NCBI RefSeq assembly: GCF_000716545.1
Contig: NZ_JNWZ01000025.1
Span: 15,450 to 79,449 of the forward strand
Length of the DNA: 64,000 bases
Source: Kitasatospora phosalacinea
Lineage (GTDB): Bacteria; Actinomycetota; Actinomycetes; Streptomycetales; Streptomycetaceae
Direction: 5' to 3'
Shown one piece after another: positions 26,822 to 35,508 of the stretch; position 1 is the first letter of the stretch, and the number at the start of each line of letters is the position of its first letter. The notes below the pieces were generated by a model, which saw nothing but the letters and a program-made list of their open reading frames with translations, had not been told where the DNA came from and made no database searches. Made by a program: the position numbers and the translations under genes.

Positions 26822-27181
26822 CGTTCTCCTCCGGGGTCGGTCCCTCTCCCAGGGTCTGCCGGTGCTGAGCCGTCCGCACCTGGGCAGCGGACGGACAGGG
26901 GGCGCTCCCGTGTGCGCGGGAGCCGGTGGGCGGTGGTACCCCGTGCTCGGCACGGCGCAGGACACCGGCGGCGGCACCGCGACCGCCAAGCCCCACGCCT
27001 GCGGCGGCGCGCGCCCGGACCGGATGGGCGACCTGCGCCGTCCGTGCGCGCGCCGCGCCCCGAGTGCGGACCGCCCGGGCAGGCCGTCGCAACGGCGCGG
27101 AGCGGTGCGAGGCGCTCCCGGTAAAACGATGCGACAACACTGCAAGTGGTGGTCCGCACCGGTTGGCGGCACGTTCGGAAC
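26822..27181. other. Divergent promoter region between the hypothetical protein and the ECF sigma gene
   Basis: A 360-base gap containing the promoters for both sides. The stretch just before the sigma gene (27115-27180) is less GC-rich (GGTAAAACGATGCGACAACA). No perfect palindrome or CarH-type direct repeat was recognised. Confidence 0.45.
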
Positions 27182-27784
27182 ATGCGATCCAGCTCCCTCC
27201 TCGCCCCCGCGCAGCCCCTCCCCGGTGACGTCCGCCCCCTGCGCGCCGAACTGCTGCGCGGCCTGATGGACCGTACGGCCCGCGGTGACCGGGCGGCGTA
27301 CACCGGCCTCTACGAGGAGCTCGCGCCGACCGTCCACGGCATCGCGCTGCGCGTGCTCAGGGACCGCGCGCAGGCCGAGGAGGTCGCCCAGGAGGCGCTC
27401 CTGGAGATGTGGCGCTCGGCGCCGTCCTACCGGCCCGAGCGGGGCTCGGTCGCCGCCTGGGCGTGCACGATCGCCCACCGGCGCGCCGTGGACCGGGTCA
27501 GGTCGGTTCGGGCATCCTGCGAGCGTGAGCAGCGCGTCGTGCGGGAGGATCCGGCGAGGCCGGAGCAGGTCGCCGAGGAGGTCGAGCGAGCCATGGAGGC
27601 GGCCCGGGTCCGGCACGCCCTGTCCGCACTGAGCGCGGCCCAGCGCGAAGCGCTGGTCCTGGCCTACTACGGCGGTTACTCGCAGAGCCGGATCGCCGCC
27701 GCTCTCGGACTGCCGCTGGGCACGGTCAAGTCCCGCATGAGGGAGGGCCTCCTGCGTCTGCGCAGCGCCCTGCACGACGGATGA
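27182..27784 (+). CDS. ECF RNA polymerase sigma factor (SigK/LitS-like)
   Basis: A 200-residue sigma-70 family protein. Region 2 is visible as LRVLRDRAQAEEVAQEALLE (about 56-75) and the -10 recognition segment WACTIAHRRAVDRVR. Region 4 is LSAAQREALVLAYYGGYSQS then LGLPLGTVKSRMREGL. There is no anti-sigma gene beside it; instead a MerR-type cobalamin-binding regulator follows after 40 bases. That pairing is known for the light-inducible LitS/LitR system of Streptomyces. The start is uncertain; a GTG 36 bases upstream or an internal GTG near codon 16 are alternatives. Confidence 0.9.
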   Translation: MRSSSLLAPAQPLPGDVRPLRAELLRGLMDRTARGDRAAYTGLYEELAPTVHGIALRVLRDRAQAEEVAQEALLEMWRSAPSYRPERGSVAAWACTIAHRRAVDRVRSVRASCEREQRVVREDPARPEQVAEEVERAMEAARVRHALSALSAAQREALVLAYYGGYSQSRIAAALGLPLGTVKSRMREGLLRLRSALHDG

Positions 27785-27824
27785 CCGCGACGCCACCCGC
27801 CCCGAGCCCGGAGGACGACCCGTC

Positions 27825-28970
27825 ATGAGGAACGCGACCGACGAGCAGGGGCCCGCGCGCGCCGTCCGGGAGGAGGCGCTCCGGGCCGGCCCGCCCGCGG
27901 CCGACCCCGGCGTCGACGTCGGCGTCGGCGTACCGACCGGGGCGGTCGCCCGCCGACTCGGCGTGTCGCCCACCACGATCCGCTCCTGGGAGCGCCGCTA
28001 CGGCATCGGCCCCTCCCACCGCGGCCAGGGCCGGCACCGCAGGTGGTCCCCCGAGGACATCTCCCTCCTGGACGAGATGTGTCGACTGACCGCCCGCGGG
28101 ATCCCGCCGGCGGAGGCGGCGCGAGCCGCCCGCTCCGCCGCGCAGGCCGCGCACCGGGCGCCCGACGGCGGCCCGCGCCAGGGGCTGCCCACCGGCATCG
28201 AACCGGACCCGGCCCGCCAGGACCCGGCCGGCGCCCCCCGCCCGGGCGGCAGTCGCGCGATGCCGCTCGGCACCGTCCGCCCCGAGTGCCGGGGCCTCGC
28301 CCGCGCGGCCGTCAGGCTCGACGGGCCCGAGGTGGCGGAGATCCTGCGCGCCGCCGTGGACGGGCTCGGGCCCGTCCGGGCCTGGACCGAGGTGATGATG
28401 CCCGCCCTGCGCGCGGCGGGCCGCAAGTGGGCCGCCGACGGCGAGCAGTACGTCGAGGTCGAGCACCTGCTCTCCTGGCACGTCTCCGCCGCGCTGCGCA
28501 CCGCGGCCGTCGCGCCGGCGCGCTTCCGGGAGGCGCCGCCGGTGCTGCTCGCCGCCATGCCGGGTGAGCAGCACACGCTCCCGCTGGAGGCCGTGGCGGC
28601 CGGGATGGCGGTGCACGGCCTTCCCTACCGGATGCTCGGCGCCGCGGTGCCCCCGCGGGCGCTCCTCGACGCGGTCACCCGCCTCGGCCCCTCGGCGGTG
28701 CTGCTGTGGGCCCAGAGCCGCACCACCGCCGACCCGCTCCTCGCGCGCGAGGTGGACCGCGCCTCGTGGGGCGCCGCCGGCGCGCGCCTCGACCCGCTGG
28801 TCGCCACCGTCGGACCGGGCTGGAACCGTCACGAGCACCTGGCCGGACTCGCGTGTCCGCGCACGCTCGAAGCCGCCCTCGCCCTGGTCCACCGGGCCGT
28901 CGAGGCCCGGATCCCGCCCGCGGCCGACCCGGCCGGAGGGGAGGGGGCCCCGTGCGGCCCGAACCGGTGA
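27825..28970 (+). CDS. MerR family regulator with cobalamin-binding domain (LitR/CarH-like)
   Basis: A 381-residue regulator. The MerR winged helix (TGAVARRLGVSPTTIRSWER, about 38-57) is followed by a Pro-rich linker and a helical B12-cap domain with KWAADGEQYVEVEH (Trp202, Glu213, His214). A Rossmann-like cobalamin domain follows with PGEQH, placing the likely lower-ligand histidine at 250. In CarH the cap motif is W-x9-EH; here the spacing is W-x10-EH. Such proteins bind adenosylcobalamin in the dark and release DNA in light. GGAGG precedes the ATG. It probably controls the adjacent sigma factor. Confidence 0.88.
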   Translation: MRNATDEQGPARAVREEALRAGPPAADPGVDVGVGVPTGAVARRLGVSPTTIRSWERRYGIGPSHRGQGRHRRWSPEDISLLDEMCRLTARGIPPAEAARAARSAAQAAHRAPDGGPRQGLPTGIEPDPARQDPAGAPRPGGSRAMPLGTVRPECRGLARAAVRLDGPEVAEILRAAVDGLGPVRAWTEVMMPALRAAGRKWAADGEQYVEVEHLLSWHVSAALRTAAVAPARFREAPPVLLAAMPGEQHTLPLEAVAAGMAVHGLPYRMLGAAVPPRALLDAVTRLGPSAVLLWAQSRTTADPLLAREVDRASWGAAGARLDPLVATVGPGWNRHEHLAGLACPRTLEAALALVHRAVEARIPPAADPAGGEGAPCGPNR

Positions 28971-29707
28971 CCGACTTCGCTCCGCGGACGGTGCGGCCGA
29001 CGCTGCTGTCCCAGAACTGGCGCGACGTGCTCTTCCTGCACTGGCCCGTCCACCCCGCGGCGGTCGCGCCGCTGCTGCCGCCCGGCGTGTTCCCCGATGT
29101 CCGCAACGGCACCACCTGGGTGGGACTCGTCGCGTTCTCGATGGAGGGACTGGGCCCCGGCCGCACGTCCCTCCCGTACGTCGGGACGTTCCCCGAGGTC
29201 AACGTCCGGCTGTACTCCGTCGACGGGCACGGCCGCCGCGGGGTGGTGTTCCGCTCGCTCGACTGCCCCCGGCTGTCCGCCGTGCTGGTGGCACGGGCGG
29301 CGCTCGGGCTGCCCTACCGCTGGTCGCGGACCCGCTGGACGGCGGACGGCGACGTGCTGCACCTCGCCACCCGGGTGCGCGGGGCCGGGGGCGGCGGAGC
29401 CCGGTGCGTGCTGCGCGCCCGGGTCGGCCCGCGCCTCGAACGGCCGGGCCCGCTCGCCGACTTCCTCACCGCCCGCTGGGGGCTGCACACGCGCACCGCC
29501 GGACGCACGGTCCACCTGCCGGTCGAGCACCCGCCGTGGCCGCTGCACCAGGCGGAGGTGGAGCACCTCGACGAGACCCTGCTGCGAGCAGCCGGGATCG
29601 AGGTCCTCGGGCCCCCGGCGAGCGTCCTGTTCTCGCCGGGGGTGCCCGTCCGGTTCGGCCCCGGCGGGGACGCGGCGCCGCGTCGTGCGGAGGTCAGCTC
29701 CTGGTGA
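28952..29707 (+). CDS. DUF2071 family protein
   Basis: A 251-residue protein with the family start TLLSQNWRDVLFLHWPVHPA and the segments LPPGVFPDV, WVGLVAFSMEG and FPEVNVRLYSVDG. It begins at GTG 28952, inside the end of the MerR gene (19-base overlap), with GGAGGGGAGG upstream, so the two are translationally coupled. DUF2071 has an acetoacetate-decarboxylase-like fold but no proven activity. Genes of this family recur with light- or stress-responsive ECF/MerR regulators. Its end overlaps the convergent S51 peptidase gene by 14 bases. Confidence 0.85.
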   Translation: MRPEPVTDFAPRTVRPTLLSQNWRDVLFLHWPVHPAAVAPLLPPGVFPDVRNGTTWVGLVAFSMEGLGPGRTSLPYVGTFPEVNVRLYSVDGHGRRGVVFRSLDCPRLSAVLVARAALGLPYRWSRTRWTADGDVLHLATRVRGAGGGGARCVLRARVGPRLERPGPLADFLTARWGLHTRTAGRTVHLPVEHPPWPLHQAEVEHLDETLLRAAGIEVLGPPASVLFSPGVPVRFGPGGDAAPRRAEVSSW

Positions 29708-31145
29708 CGCGGCAGGAGTAGGTCGCGCTGCCCGATCCGCTGTAGGCCTCCAGGTCCGCGTAGTAGGTGCCGCTGCCGGTCGCCGTCCAGCTGAGCGACT
29801 CGCCCGTGCCCCTCCCGTCGTTGACCGAGCGGGTCAGGGTGCTGCCGTTCGCGTTCATGAAGTACAGGTCGGCGTCGTAGGCGGAGGGGATCGCGCAGGT
29901 GACGGTGGCGGTCTGACCCGAGGTCAGGGACAGCTTGTAGTAGTCGCGGTCCGAGGCGGACCTCATGCTGCCGGTGACGGTGGCCGGGTAGGCGAGGCCG
30001 GTGAGGTCGTTCGCGGCGCCGGTGCTGTCGTTCGGCTCGGTCTCGGTGAAGGAGGAGCCCGTGCCGCCCCCGCCTCCGCCGCCGCAGTCGGTGACCGGGG
30101 TGCCGGCGTACAGGTTGGCGTCGGGGGTGCCGTTGGTCACGCTGCGGGTGTAGTAGCCGCAGGTGGGACGGTTCTTGAAGTCGAAGGTCTGTCCGGCGGT
30201 GAGGTGCCAGATCTTGAAGTTCGAGTAGGTGAGGGGCCGACCGGAGACGGCCTGCTCGGGCTGGTGGTCGCCGAGCACGACGTAGGCGTCCGAGCCGGAG
30301 AGGGTGGCCAGGCCGTTCTTGTCCAGGAACAACGAGCCGCCGCCCTGCTCGACGCCCACGCCCCAGGCCTTGCCGGAGGTGGTCAGGCCGTCCTTGACCG
30401 CACGTGCGAGGAAGGCCATGGTGCGGCCCATGCGGTCACGGGTGACGAAGTGCGAGTCGTTGACGGTGTCGGCGTAGTTGGGCCAGGAGAACATGCCCGT
30501 GGTGAAGGTGACGCTGCGGTCGTAGGGGTTGGCGAGGGCGGTGGGGGAGTCGGTGCTCGCGGTGCAGGCGTCGTAGACGACGGCGCTGTTGACGTGGTGG
30601 CCGGCGCTGCCGCCGCCGGAGCCGCCGCCCTTGGCGATGACGGACTGGACGGAGGCCTGCAGCGAGGTCCCCTTCCAGGAGGCGTAGACGCACTGGTTGC
30701 CGCCGGCGAAGTACGCGAACTCGGCGTTGCGCACGTCGGTGTTGACCTGGGAGCTGTTGCCGTCGGCCGCGGAGGTGACGACGTCGGTGGTGCAGGAGTT
30801 GACGCCGGACAGCCTCATGAACACGTCGCACTCGGGGGTCTGGCTGGCGCCGGTGGAGGCGGAGTCGGCGAGGACCGTGACGTCGATGCTGCCGCTCCCC
30901 CCAGTGATGGCGGCGATCGCCTTGGTCGCGGTGTCGGGTACCACGGCTCCGTCGCCGTTGAAGGTGAACGCGGGGCCGCTCCAGGAGGTGCGGCTGACGT
31001 CGGAGGCGCTGCCGAGGCGGATGCGGGTCACCGAGGCGTGGGCGGACGGTGGGGCTGCCACCGCGCCGGCTCCGGCGGCGGTCAGGGCGAGGGCGAGGAG
31101 CGCGGCGGACCTGGTGGACCGGAGGCGGGGCAGGGCTGGGCGCAT
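29694..31145 (-). CDS. Secreted S51-family (cyanophycinase-like) peptidase with PPC domain
   Basis: A 483-residue exported protein. A signal peptide (to AHA, about 37) leads into an S51 domain with AYFAGGNQCVYASWKGT (145-160) and the nucleophile loop GGGSAGHH, giving Ser180. NDSHFVTRDRMGRTMAFLAR follows, which matches the active-site segment of cyanophycinases. After a Gly-rich linker, a pre-peptidase C-terminal (PPC) domain begins ETEPNDST (about 390-480). S51 enzymes include serine hydrolases that release beta-Asp-Arg from cyanophycin. The first serine-loop residue is Gly-Ser rather than the more common Thr-Ser. Its promoter has the GTTACA/TGTAAC element shared with the transporter genes. 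Confidence 0.85.
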   Translation of the reverse strand: MRPALPRLRSTRSAALLALALTAAGAGAVAAPPSAHASVTRIRLGSASDVSRTSWSGPAFTFNGDGAVVPDTATKAIAAITGGSGSIDVTVLADSASTGASQTPECDVFMRLSGVNSCTTDVVTSAADGNSSQVNTDVRNAEFAYFAGGNQCVYASWKGTSLQASVQSVIAKGGGSGGGSAGHHVNSAVVYDACTASTDSPTALANPYDRSVTFTTGMFSWPNYADTVNDSHFVTRDRMGRTMAFLARAVKDGLTTSGKAWGVGVEQGGGSLFLDKNGLATLSGSDAYVVLGDHQPEQAVSGRPLTYSNFKIWHLTAGQTFDFKNRPTCGYYTRSVTNGTPDANLYAGTPVTDCGGGGGGGTGSSFTETEPNDSTGAANDLTGLAYPATVTGSMRSASDRDYYKLSLTSGQTATVTCAIPSAYDADLYFMNANGSTLTRSVNDGRGTGESLSWTATGSGTYYADLEAYSGSGSATYSCRVTRS

Positions 31146-31205
31146 GGGGAGGCTCTCCTGGGTGTGTGGGGGAGCACCGCCGTGGGGGAGGGGTGCGTTG
31201 TAGAA

Positions 31206-31240
31206 GTTACAGCCATGGAGGCGAGTCCAATAGATGTAAT
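31206..31240. promoter_or_regulatory. Shared GTTACA-N23-TGTAAT element before the S51 peptidase
   Basis: GTTACA (31206-31211) and TGTAAT (31235-31240) are separated by 23 bases. Read in the direction of transcription it is ATTACA-N23-TGTAACTTCT, about 60 bases upstream of the start codon. The same element with identical spacing lies before the amino-acid ABC operon at 38430 and with 22 bases before the binding protein at 36535. Confidence 0.6.
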
Positions 31241-31297
31241 ATCCGTTGCGGTCGTAAAACTTCCCTCAAGGGCCTGCGGCAGGGGCCGGGCGGGCTT

Positions 31298-33400
31298 CTA
31301 GGAGGACTGGCGGCGGCGCGGTGCGGAGGCCGTGAGCCGGTGGTACTCGGCTGCCAGTGACTGCGCCATCGCCGACGACGAGAAGCGGGCCGCCACGCTC
31401 CGGCGGCCGGCGGCCGCGACGCGGGCGAGTTCGCCGTCGGGGAGGCCGGCGAGGAGGGCCAGCCGCTCGGCGAGGGCGGGGACGGAGTCCGTGGGGAGCA
31501 GGAACCCGTTGCTGCCGTCGCGGACGTAGTGGGGAACGCCACCGCGCAGCGGGCCTGCCGCGGGCAGTCCGGAGTCCATCGCCTCCAGCACCGCGAGGCC
31601 GAACTCCTCCTTGGCGCTGGGGCACACGTACAGGGTCCGGCCGGTCCGCTCCCCGGAAGCGAGCGCCCTTTCGAGGATCCTGACCTCGCGGTTGGGCAGG
31701 GCGGGCCACAGGGCCACGCGACGCCGCGCCTCCGGGTGCCCGGAGAGGAGTTCGGCGATCCTGGCCCGCATCTCCTCCTCCACGGGCGTGGCGGCACCGG
31801 CGGCCGATCCGCCGACCAGGAGCATCGTCGTCGACCGGTGCAGGTCCGCTTCGAGCCAGGCTTCCACCAGCCTGTCCTGCTGCTTGACCGGGTGCAGGCG
31901 GCCGACGCTGAGGAACAGGCGCGCGTCGCGCGCGGCGGTGTCGATGCTGTCGGGGCCGGCCCCGTCGCGGAAGAGCCGGTCCATGAGGGCGGCGGCGATC
32001 CGCTCGTCGCCCGCGCGCGGCGTGAAGGGCGGGATCCCCTCGGGGGGAGAAGCGGTGCGCCGGGTGCCCGCCGTGGCGCGGAGCTGCGGGAAGTGGGCGG
32101 ACAGGTCGTCGGCCCCGGCGCGTCCGGGAATGGTGACCAGCAGGTCGGAGCGGGCGACGAGGCGGTCACCGACGAAGATCCGGTGCAGGTCCAGGCGCAG
32201 GGCCGCCGCCGGTTCGCTCCGCGAGGTCCGCGGCACGCCCCGGTGCCGTTCGGCCATGGTGCGGTGCGGATCGGGGGTGGCGGTGAACACGAAGCGGGAG
32301 CCGCACCGCCGTGCGGCGTCGGCCACGGCCAGCGAGCAGTCGTCCGAGAACCTGGCGTGCACCACGTCCGGAGCGGCCCCGGGAAGTCCCAGGAGACGGC
32401 TCGCCCACCAGGCGACGGCGGGACGCAGCCGCAGCGCCGTGGCCGGATCGACCGGCCCGCCGTCGGGCACCGGGACGCCCAACACCCAGTGACCGGAACC
32501 GATCCGTTCGACCAGCGGGTGGCCGCGGCGAAGCCGTGCGGGGTCCGCGAGGACGACGGTGAGGACGCGCGACACCCGCCGGGTGGCCGCCATGGCGTCA
32601 CCGAGACCGGCCACCAGGACGCTCATCCCCCCGCTGAGGCCGACGCCGGGCTCGCCCAGCCGCCCCGCCGTCATCGACTGGGCCGCGACCAGTCCGGCGG
32701 CGGGCCGGGCGGGCAGGTCCCGGACGGCCCACCGGAAGGCGGCGCCCGGCGGCGCGCCCGGCCGCGCCCGCTCCCAGGCCGCCGACAGCAGCAGCGACTC
32801 GTACGGGTCGGAGGCGGACGGCCGAGTCGGCAGCACCTCGCTGCCTCCAGGAACGCCGGAGAGGTAGCGCACGGCCGCGTGCCGCTCCCACCGGTCCCCG
32901 CTGCGCGCACGGGCGGCGCACTCGGGGGCGGTGAGCGGCAGCAGGCCGTGCGCCTCGGCCAGGTCGAGCAGGCAGGCGGCCTCCACCGCGGCGACGGGCC
33001 GCAGCAGCCTGCTCCGCAGGGCCGCGCTCGCACGGCCCCGGTGCCCCGCGGCGACGGTGACCGCCCACGCCTCGGCGAGGGCGCCGCGCAGCATCGGACC
33101 GCCGCGGGCCGCGGTGACCAGCGTCAGGGGATCGTGCGGTTCGCCGGCTCGCGCCGCTCTGCGCAGCTGCGCCGTCCGGTGGTCCTCCGGAGCGAGCGCG
33201 CGCGCACCGCGGCGGTCCGTGCCGTGGCCGTACTCGGCCCGGGCGAGCAGCGACAGGAGGTCGTCGCCCCCGGGAGCGGGCGCGGCGGGATCCCACCAGC
33301 GGCGGCGCCACCGGGCCACCACGTCGGGGACCGCCGGGGTCGCGGCGGTGATGCCGTCGGACGGGGTGCCGTCGGACGGCGCGACGGTGTCGTGCGGCAT
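31298..33400 (-). CDS. Glycosyltransferase family 4 protein with long N-terminal extension
   Basis: A 700-residue cytoplasmic enzyme. The first 230 or so residues are an Arg/Ala-rich helical extension. The GT-B fold follows, with GGMSVLVAGLGDAMAA (acceptor-side loop), FLSVGRLHPVKQQDRLVEAW and the GT4 E-x7-E signature EEFGLAVLEAMDSGLP. It transfers a sugar from a nucleotide donor to an unknown acceptor. The ATG at 33400 is preferred, since the frame's earlier TTG start lacks support. It is divergent from a GT1 glycosyltransferase, so the two may act on the same product. Confidence 0.85.
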   Translation of the reverse strand: MPHDTVAPSDGTPSDGITAATPAVPDVVARWRRRWWDPAAPAPGGDDLLSLLARAEYGHGTDRRGARALAPEDHRTAQLRRAARAGEPHDPLTLVTAARGGPMLRGALAEAWAVTVAAGHRGRASAALRSRLLRPVAAVEAACLLDLAEAHGLLPLTAPECAARARSGDRWERHAAVRYLSGVPGGSEVLPTRPSASDPYESLLLSAAWERARPGAPPGAAFRWAVRDLPARPAAGLVAAQSMTAGRLGEPGVGLSGGMSVLVAGLGDAMAATRRVSRVLTVVLADPARLRRGHPLVERIGSGHWVLGVPVPDGGPVDPATALRLRPAVAWWASRLLGLPGAAPDVVHARFSDDCSLAVADAARRCGSRFVFTATPDPHRTMAERHRGVPRTSRSEPAAALRLDLHRIFVGDRLVARSDLLVTIPGRAGADDLSAHFPQLRATAGTRRTASPPEGIPPFTPRAGDERIAAALMDRLFRDGAGPDSIDTAARDARLFLSVGRLHPVKQQDRLVEAWLEADLHRSTTMLLVGGSAAGAATPVEEEMRARIAELLSGHPEARRRVALWPALPNREVRILERALASGERTGRTLYVCPSAKEEFGLAVLEAMDSGLPAAGPLRGGVPHYVRDGSNGFLLPTDSVPALAERLALLAGLPDGELARVAAAGRRSVAARFSSSAMAQSLAAEYHRLTASAPRRRQSS

Positions 33401-33581
33401 CGGGGAGGGCCCTTCGTCGGTGGCGCTGCCGACCGCGTTTCGGAGCGGGGCCCCGAACGGATGGACCGGGCCGGGGCCGCTCAAACCGGCGGACGAGGCC
33501 GCGTGACATCATCGGAGGGAACCGGCGCCCGCTCCCGGCCCTCACCGGCGAGCGCGGAACGCGTCGGCAGCGGAGGACCCC

Positions 33582-34955
33582 GTGACCCGAGTCGTCGTCA
33601 TCAGCCCGCCCTTCCGCTCGCACGCCGCGCCCCTGGGCGTCCTGGGCGCCGCGCTGCGCGGCACCGGGGCCGACGTCACGTTGGCCTGCGCACCGGCCTT
33701 CGCCGGCCTGGCCGAGGACCACGGCCTGGGTTTCGCCGAACTCACCGTCACCCGCAACGCCAACGACGGCATCGCCGAGCGGACGGAGCAGGCGGACGGC
33801 GAGGCCCGGCGGCTCCGGGAGTTCCTGGACGCCACGCACGACGGCGCCATCGCGACCCTGCTCACCCAGGCGCGGCACCGGCGGGACGACATGCTCGCCG
33901 ACCCGGACCGGATCCTGGCGGAGATCCGCGACCTCGACCGGAGGCTGCGCCCCGACTGGTACCTGGTGGACCAGCTCAGCTACCCGGTGACCTTGGCCGT
34001 GCACTGCCTGGGCCTGCCCTACGCCACGTTCTGCCCGGGTCACCCCAGCTACATCCCCGCCGGTCCGGAGGCGTTCTTCGGACTGCCCCACGCCTGGCCC
34101 GAGGCGGTCCGCCCCGAGCCCGACGCCCTCGCGCGACTGCGGAACGCGGTGGCCGCCAACGACAGGGCGTTCACCGCGGAGTTCCGCCGCGTGGCCGGGC
34201 GCCACGCGCCCGGACGGCCCCGGCCCGAACGGGCCTTCGCCCTGTGCTCGCCGCACGCCGTGGTGTTCAACTACCCGCCCCTGCCGTGGCTCCCGCCCGC
34301 CCCGCCCGGTCCGGTGCCCGTCCACGCCGGGCACTGCACGCCCGGGCCGGGGGCCACTGGACTCGACGACGAGTGGCGGGCGGTCGTCGCCCGCCTGACC
34401 GCCGGCGGACGCCCGCTGGTCCTGGTCGCCTTCGGCACCTTCCTGTCGGCCCGCCACGACGTCCTGCGCACGGTCGCGCAGGCGGTGCTCGACCGCACGG
34501 ACGCATCGGTGATCGTCGCGGCCGGAAGCCGGGTCGCGGACCTCGCGCGCGATCCGCAGCTGGCCGCGGCGCCGCCGGAACGCCTGCACGTCGCCGAGTC
34601 CGTCCCCCAGCAGGCCCTGCTGGCGCACACCGCCGCGATGGTCCACCACGGCGGGAACAACTCCTTCACGGAGTGCCTCGCGGCAGGCGTTCCGGCGCTC
34701 GTCCTGCCCTTCTCCAGCGACCAGTTCGCCATCGCCCACGACGTCGAGCGCGCGGGCCTCGGCCTCGCGCGCGACCCGAACACCCTCGACACCGGGACCG
34801 CCGGCGAGGCCCTCCGGGACCTGCTGGCGGCCGGCGGACACGACAGCGGCATCGCGGCCGCGCGCGCCCGGGTCCTCGCCGCGGGTCCTCGCCGCGGGGC
34901 CGAGCAGCTCGTCCACGCGATGCGCGGCGTCTCCCGCACCCCCGCGCCGGCGTAG
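33582..34955 (+). CDS. Glycosyltransferase family 1 (UDP-glucosyl/macrolide glycosyltransferase type)
   Basis: A 457-residue GT-B enzyme. The N-terminus VVVISPPFRSHAAPLGVLGA is typical of GT1, and the donor-binding signature is HHGGNNSFTECLAAGVPALV then PFSSDQ. GT1 enzymes glycosylate small lipophilic acceptors such as macrolides, sterols or carotenoids. It diverges from the GT4 gene across about 180 bases. The acceptor is unknown; no biosynthetic cluster is visible around it. Confidence 0.9.
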   Translation: MTRVVVISPPFRSHAAPLGVLGAALRGTGADVTLACAPAFAGLAEDHGLGFAELTVTRNANDGIAERTEQADGEARRLREFLDATHDGAIATLLTQARHRRDDMLADPDRILAEIRDLDRRLRPDWYLVDQLSYPVTLAVHCLGLPYATFCPGHPSYIPAGPEAFFGLPHAWPEAVRPEPDALARLRNAVAANDRAFTAEFRRVAGRHAPGRPRPERAFALCSPHAVVFNYPPLPWLPPAPPGPVPVHAGHCTPGPGATGLDDEWRAVVARLTAGGRPLVLVAFGTFLSARHDVLRTVAQAVLDRTDASVIVAAGSRVADLARDPQLAAAPPERLHVAESVPQQALLAHTAAMVHHGGNNSFTECLAAGVPALVLPFSSDQFAIAHDVERAGLGLARDPNTLDTGTAGEALRDLLAAGGHDSGIAAARARVLAAGPRRGAEQLVHAMRGVSRTPAPA

Positions 34956-34978
34956 CCCGCCGGACCGCCTGACCGTAC

Positions 34979-34995
34979 GGGCGCGTCCCGCGCCC
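34979..34995 (+). terminator. Short hairpin after the GT1 gene
   Basis: Seven-base arms GGGCGCG/CGCGCCC around TCC, 24 bases after the glycosyltransferase stop. It is weak but well placed. Confidence 0.35.
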
Positions 34996-35087
34996 ATTCC
35001 GTGCGCAACCGATGCGACTCCCGATCGCGGAGGGGATGCGAGCACGGTGGGCAGCGGGGGATCCCGACGGAACGAGGAGTGATCGCC

Positions 35088-35378
35088 ATGATGATCGTTC
35101 GCAAGCTTCACGAAGCCGGTGTCACCAGCGAGCACGCCTACGCGGCCGCGCTCGGTTCGGTGGGTCTCTCCCTCCTGAGCTGGGTGGTGTCGATGAAGGC
35201 CGAGCAGGCGGGCATCGAACGGGCCGACCGGTGGGGCATCTTCGTCGGTGAGTGGGCCCCGACCTTCTTCGGCCTCGGCCTGGCCCTCGCGCAGTACGAG
35301 GGCCGGACCGCCGTCGAGGGGGGCGACCACCGCAGCGCGTGGTTCGACCGCCGCGCGACCACCGCCGAAGCCGGCTGA
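35088..35378 (+). CDS. Small membrane protein of unknown function
   Basis: A 96-residue protein with GAGGAG eight bases before the ATG. It has one or two hydrophobic segments (AALGSVGLSLLSWVVSM about 19-35; WAPTFFGLGLALAQYEG about 54-70) and polar ends. It resembles small conserved actinobacterial membrane proteins without assigned role. A GTG nine bases upstream is an alternative start. Confidence 0.8.
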   Translation: MMIVRKLHEAGVTSEHAYAAALGSVGLSLLSWVVSMKAEQAGIERADRWGIFVGEWAPTFFGLGLALAQYEGRTAVEGGDHRSAWFDRRATTAEAG

Positions 35379-35427
35379 GCGCTGCCGCGGCCGGGCCCGA
35401 CCGGCGGGCGGTGAGGGCGCGGCGGTC

Positions 35428-35464
35428 GACCCGGGTCCGGTGCGCGGCGCACCGGACCCGGGTC
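35428..35464. terminator. Bidirectional hairpin terminator
   Basis: An inverted repeat with perfect 18-base arms (GACCCGGGTCCGGTGCGC and its complement) around one G, between the convergent small membrane protein and binding-protein genes. Confidence 0.85.
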
Positions 35465-35508
35465 CTTCCTCCGGGGCCGCCGCCCCGGTCCGGCCGGCGG
35501 TGGGGCCG

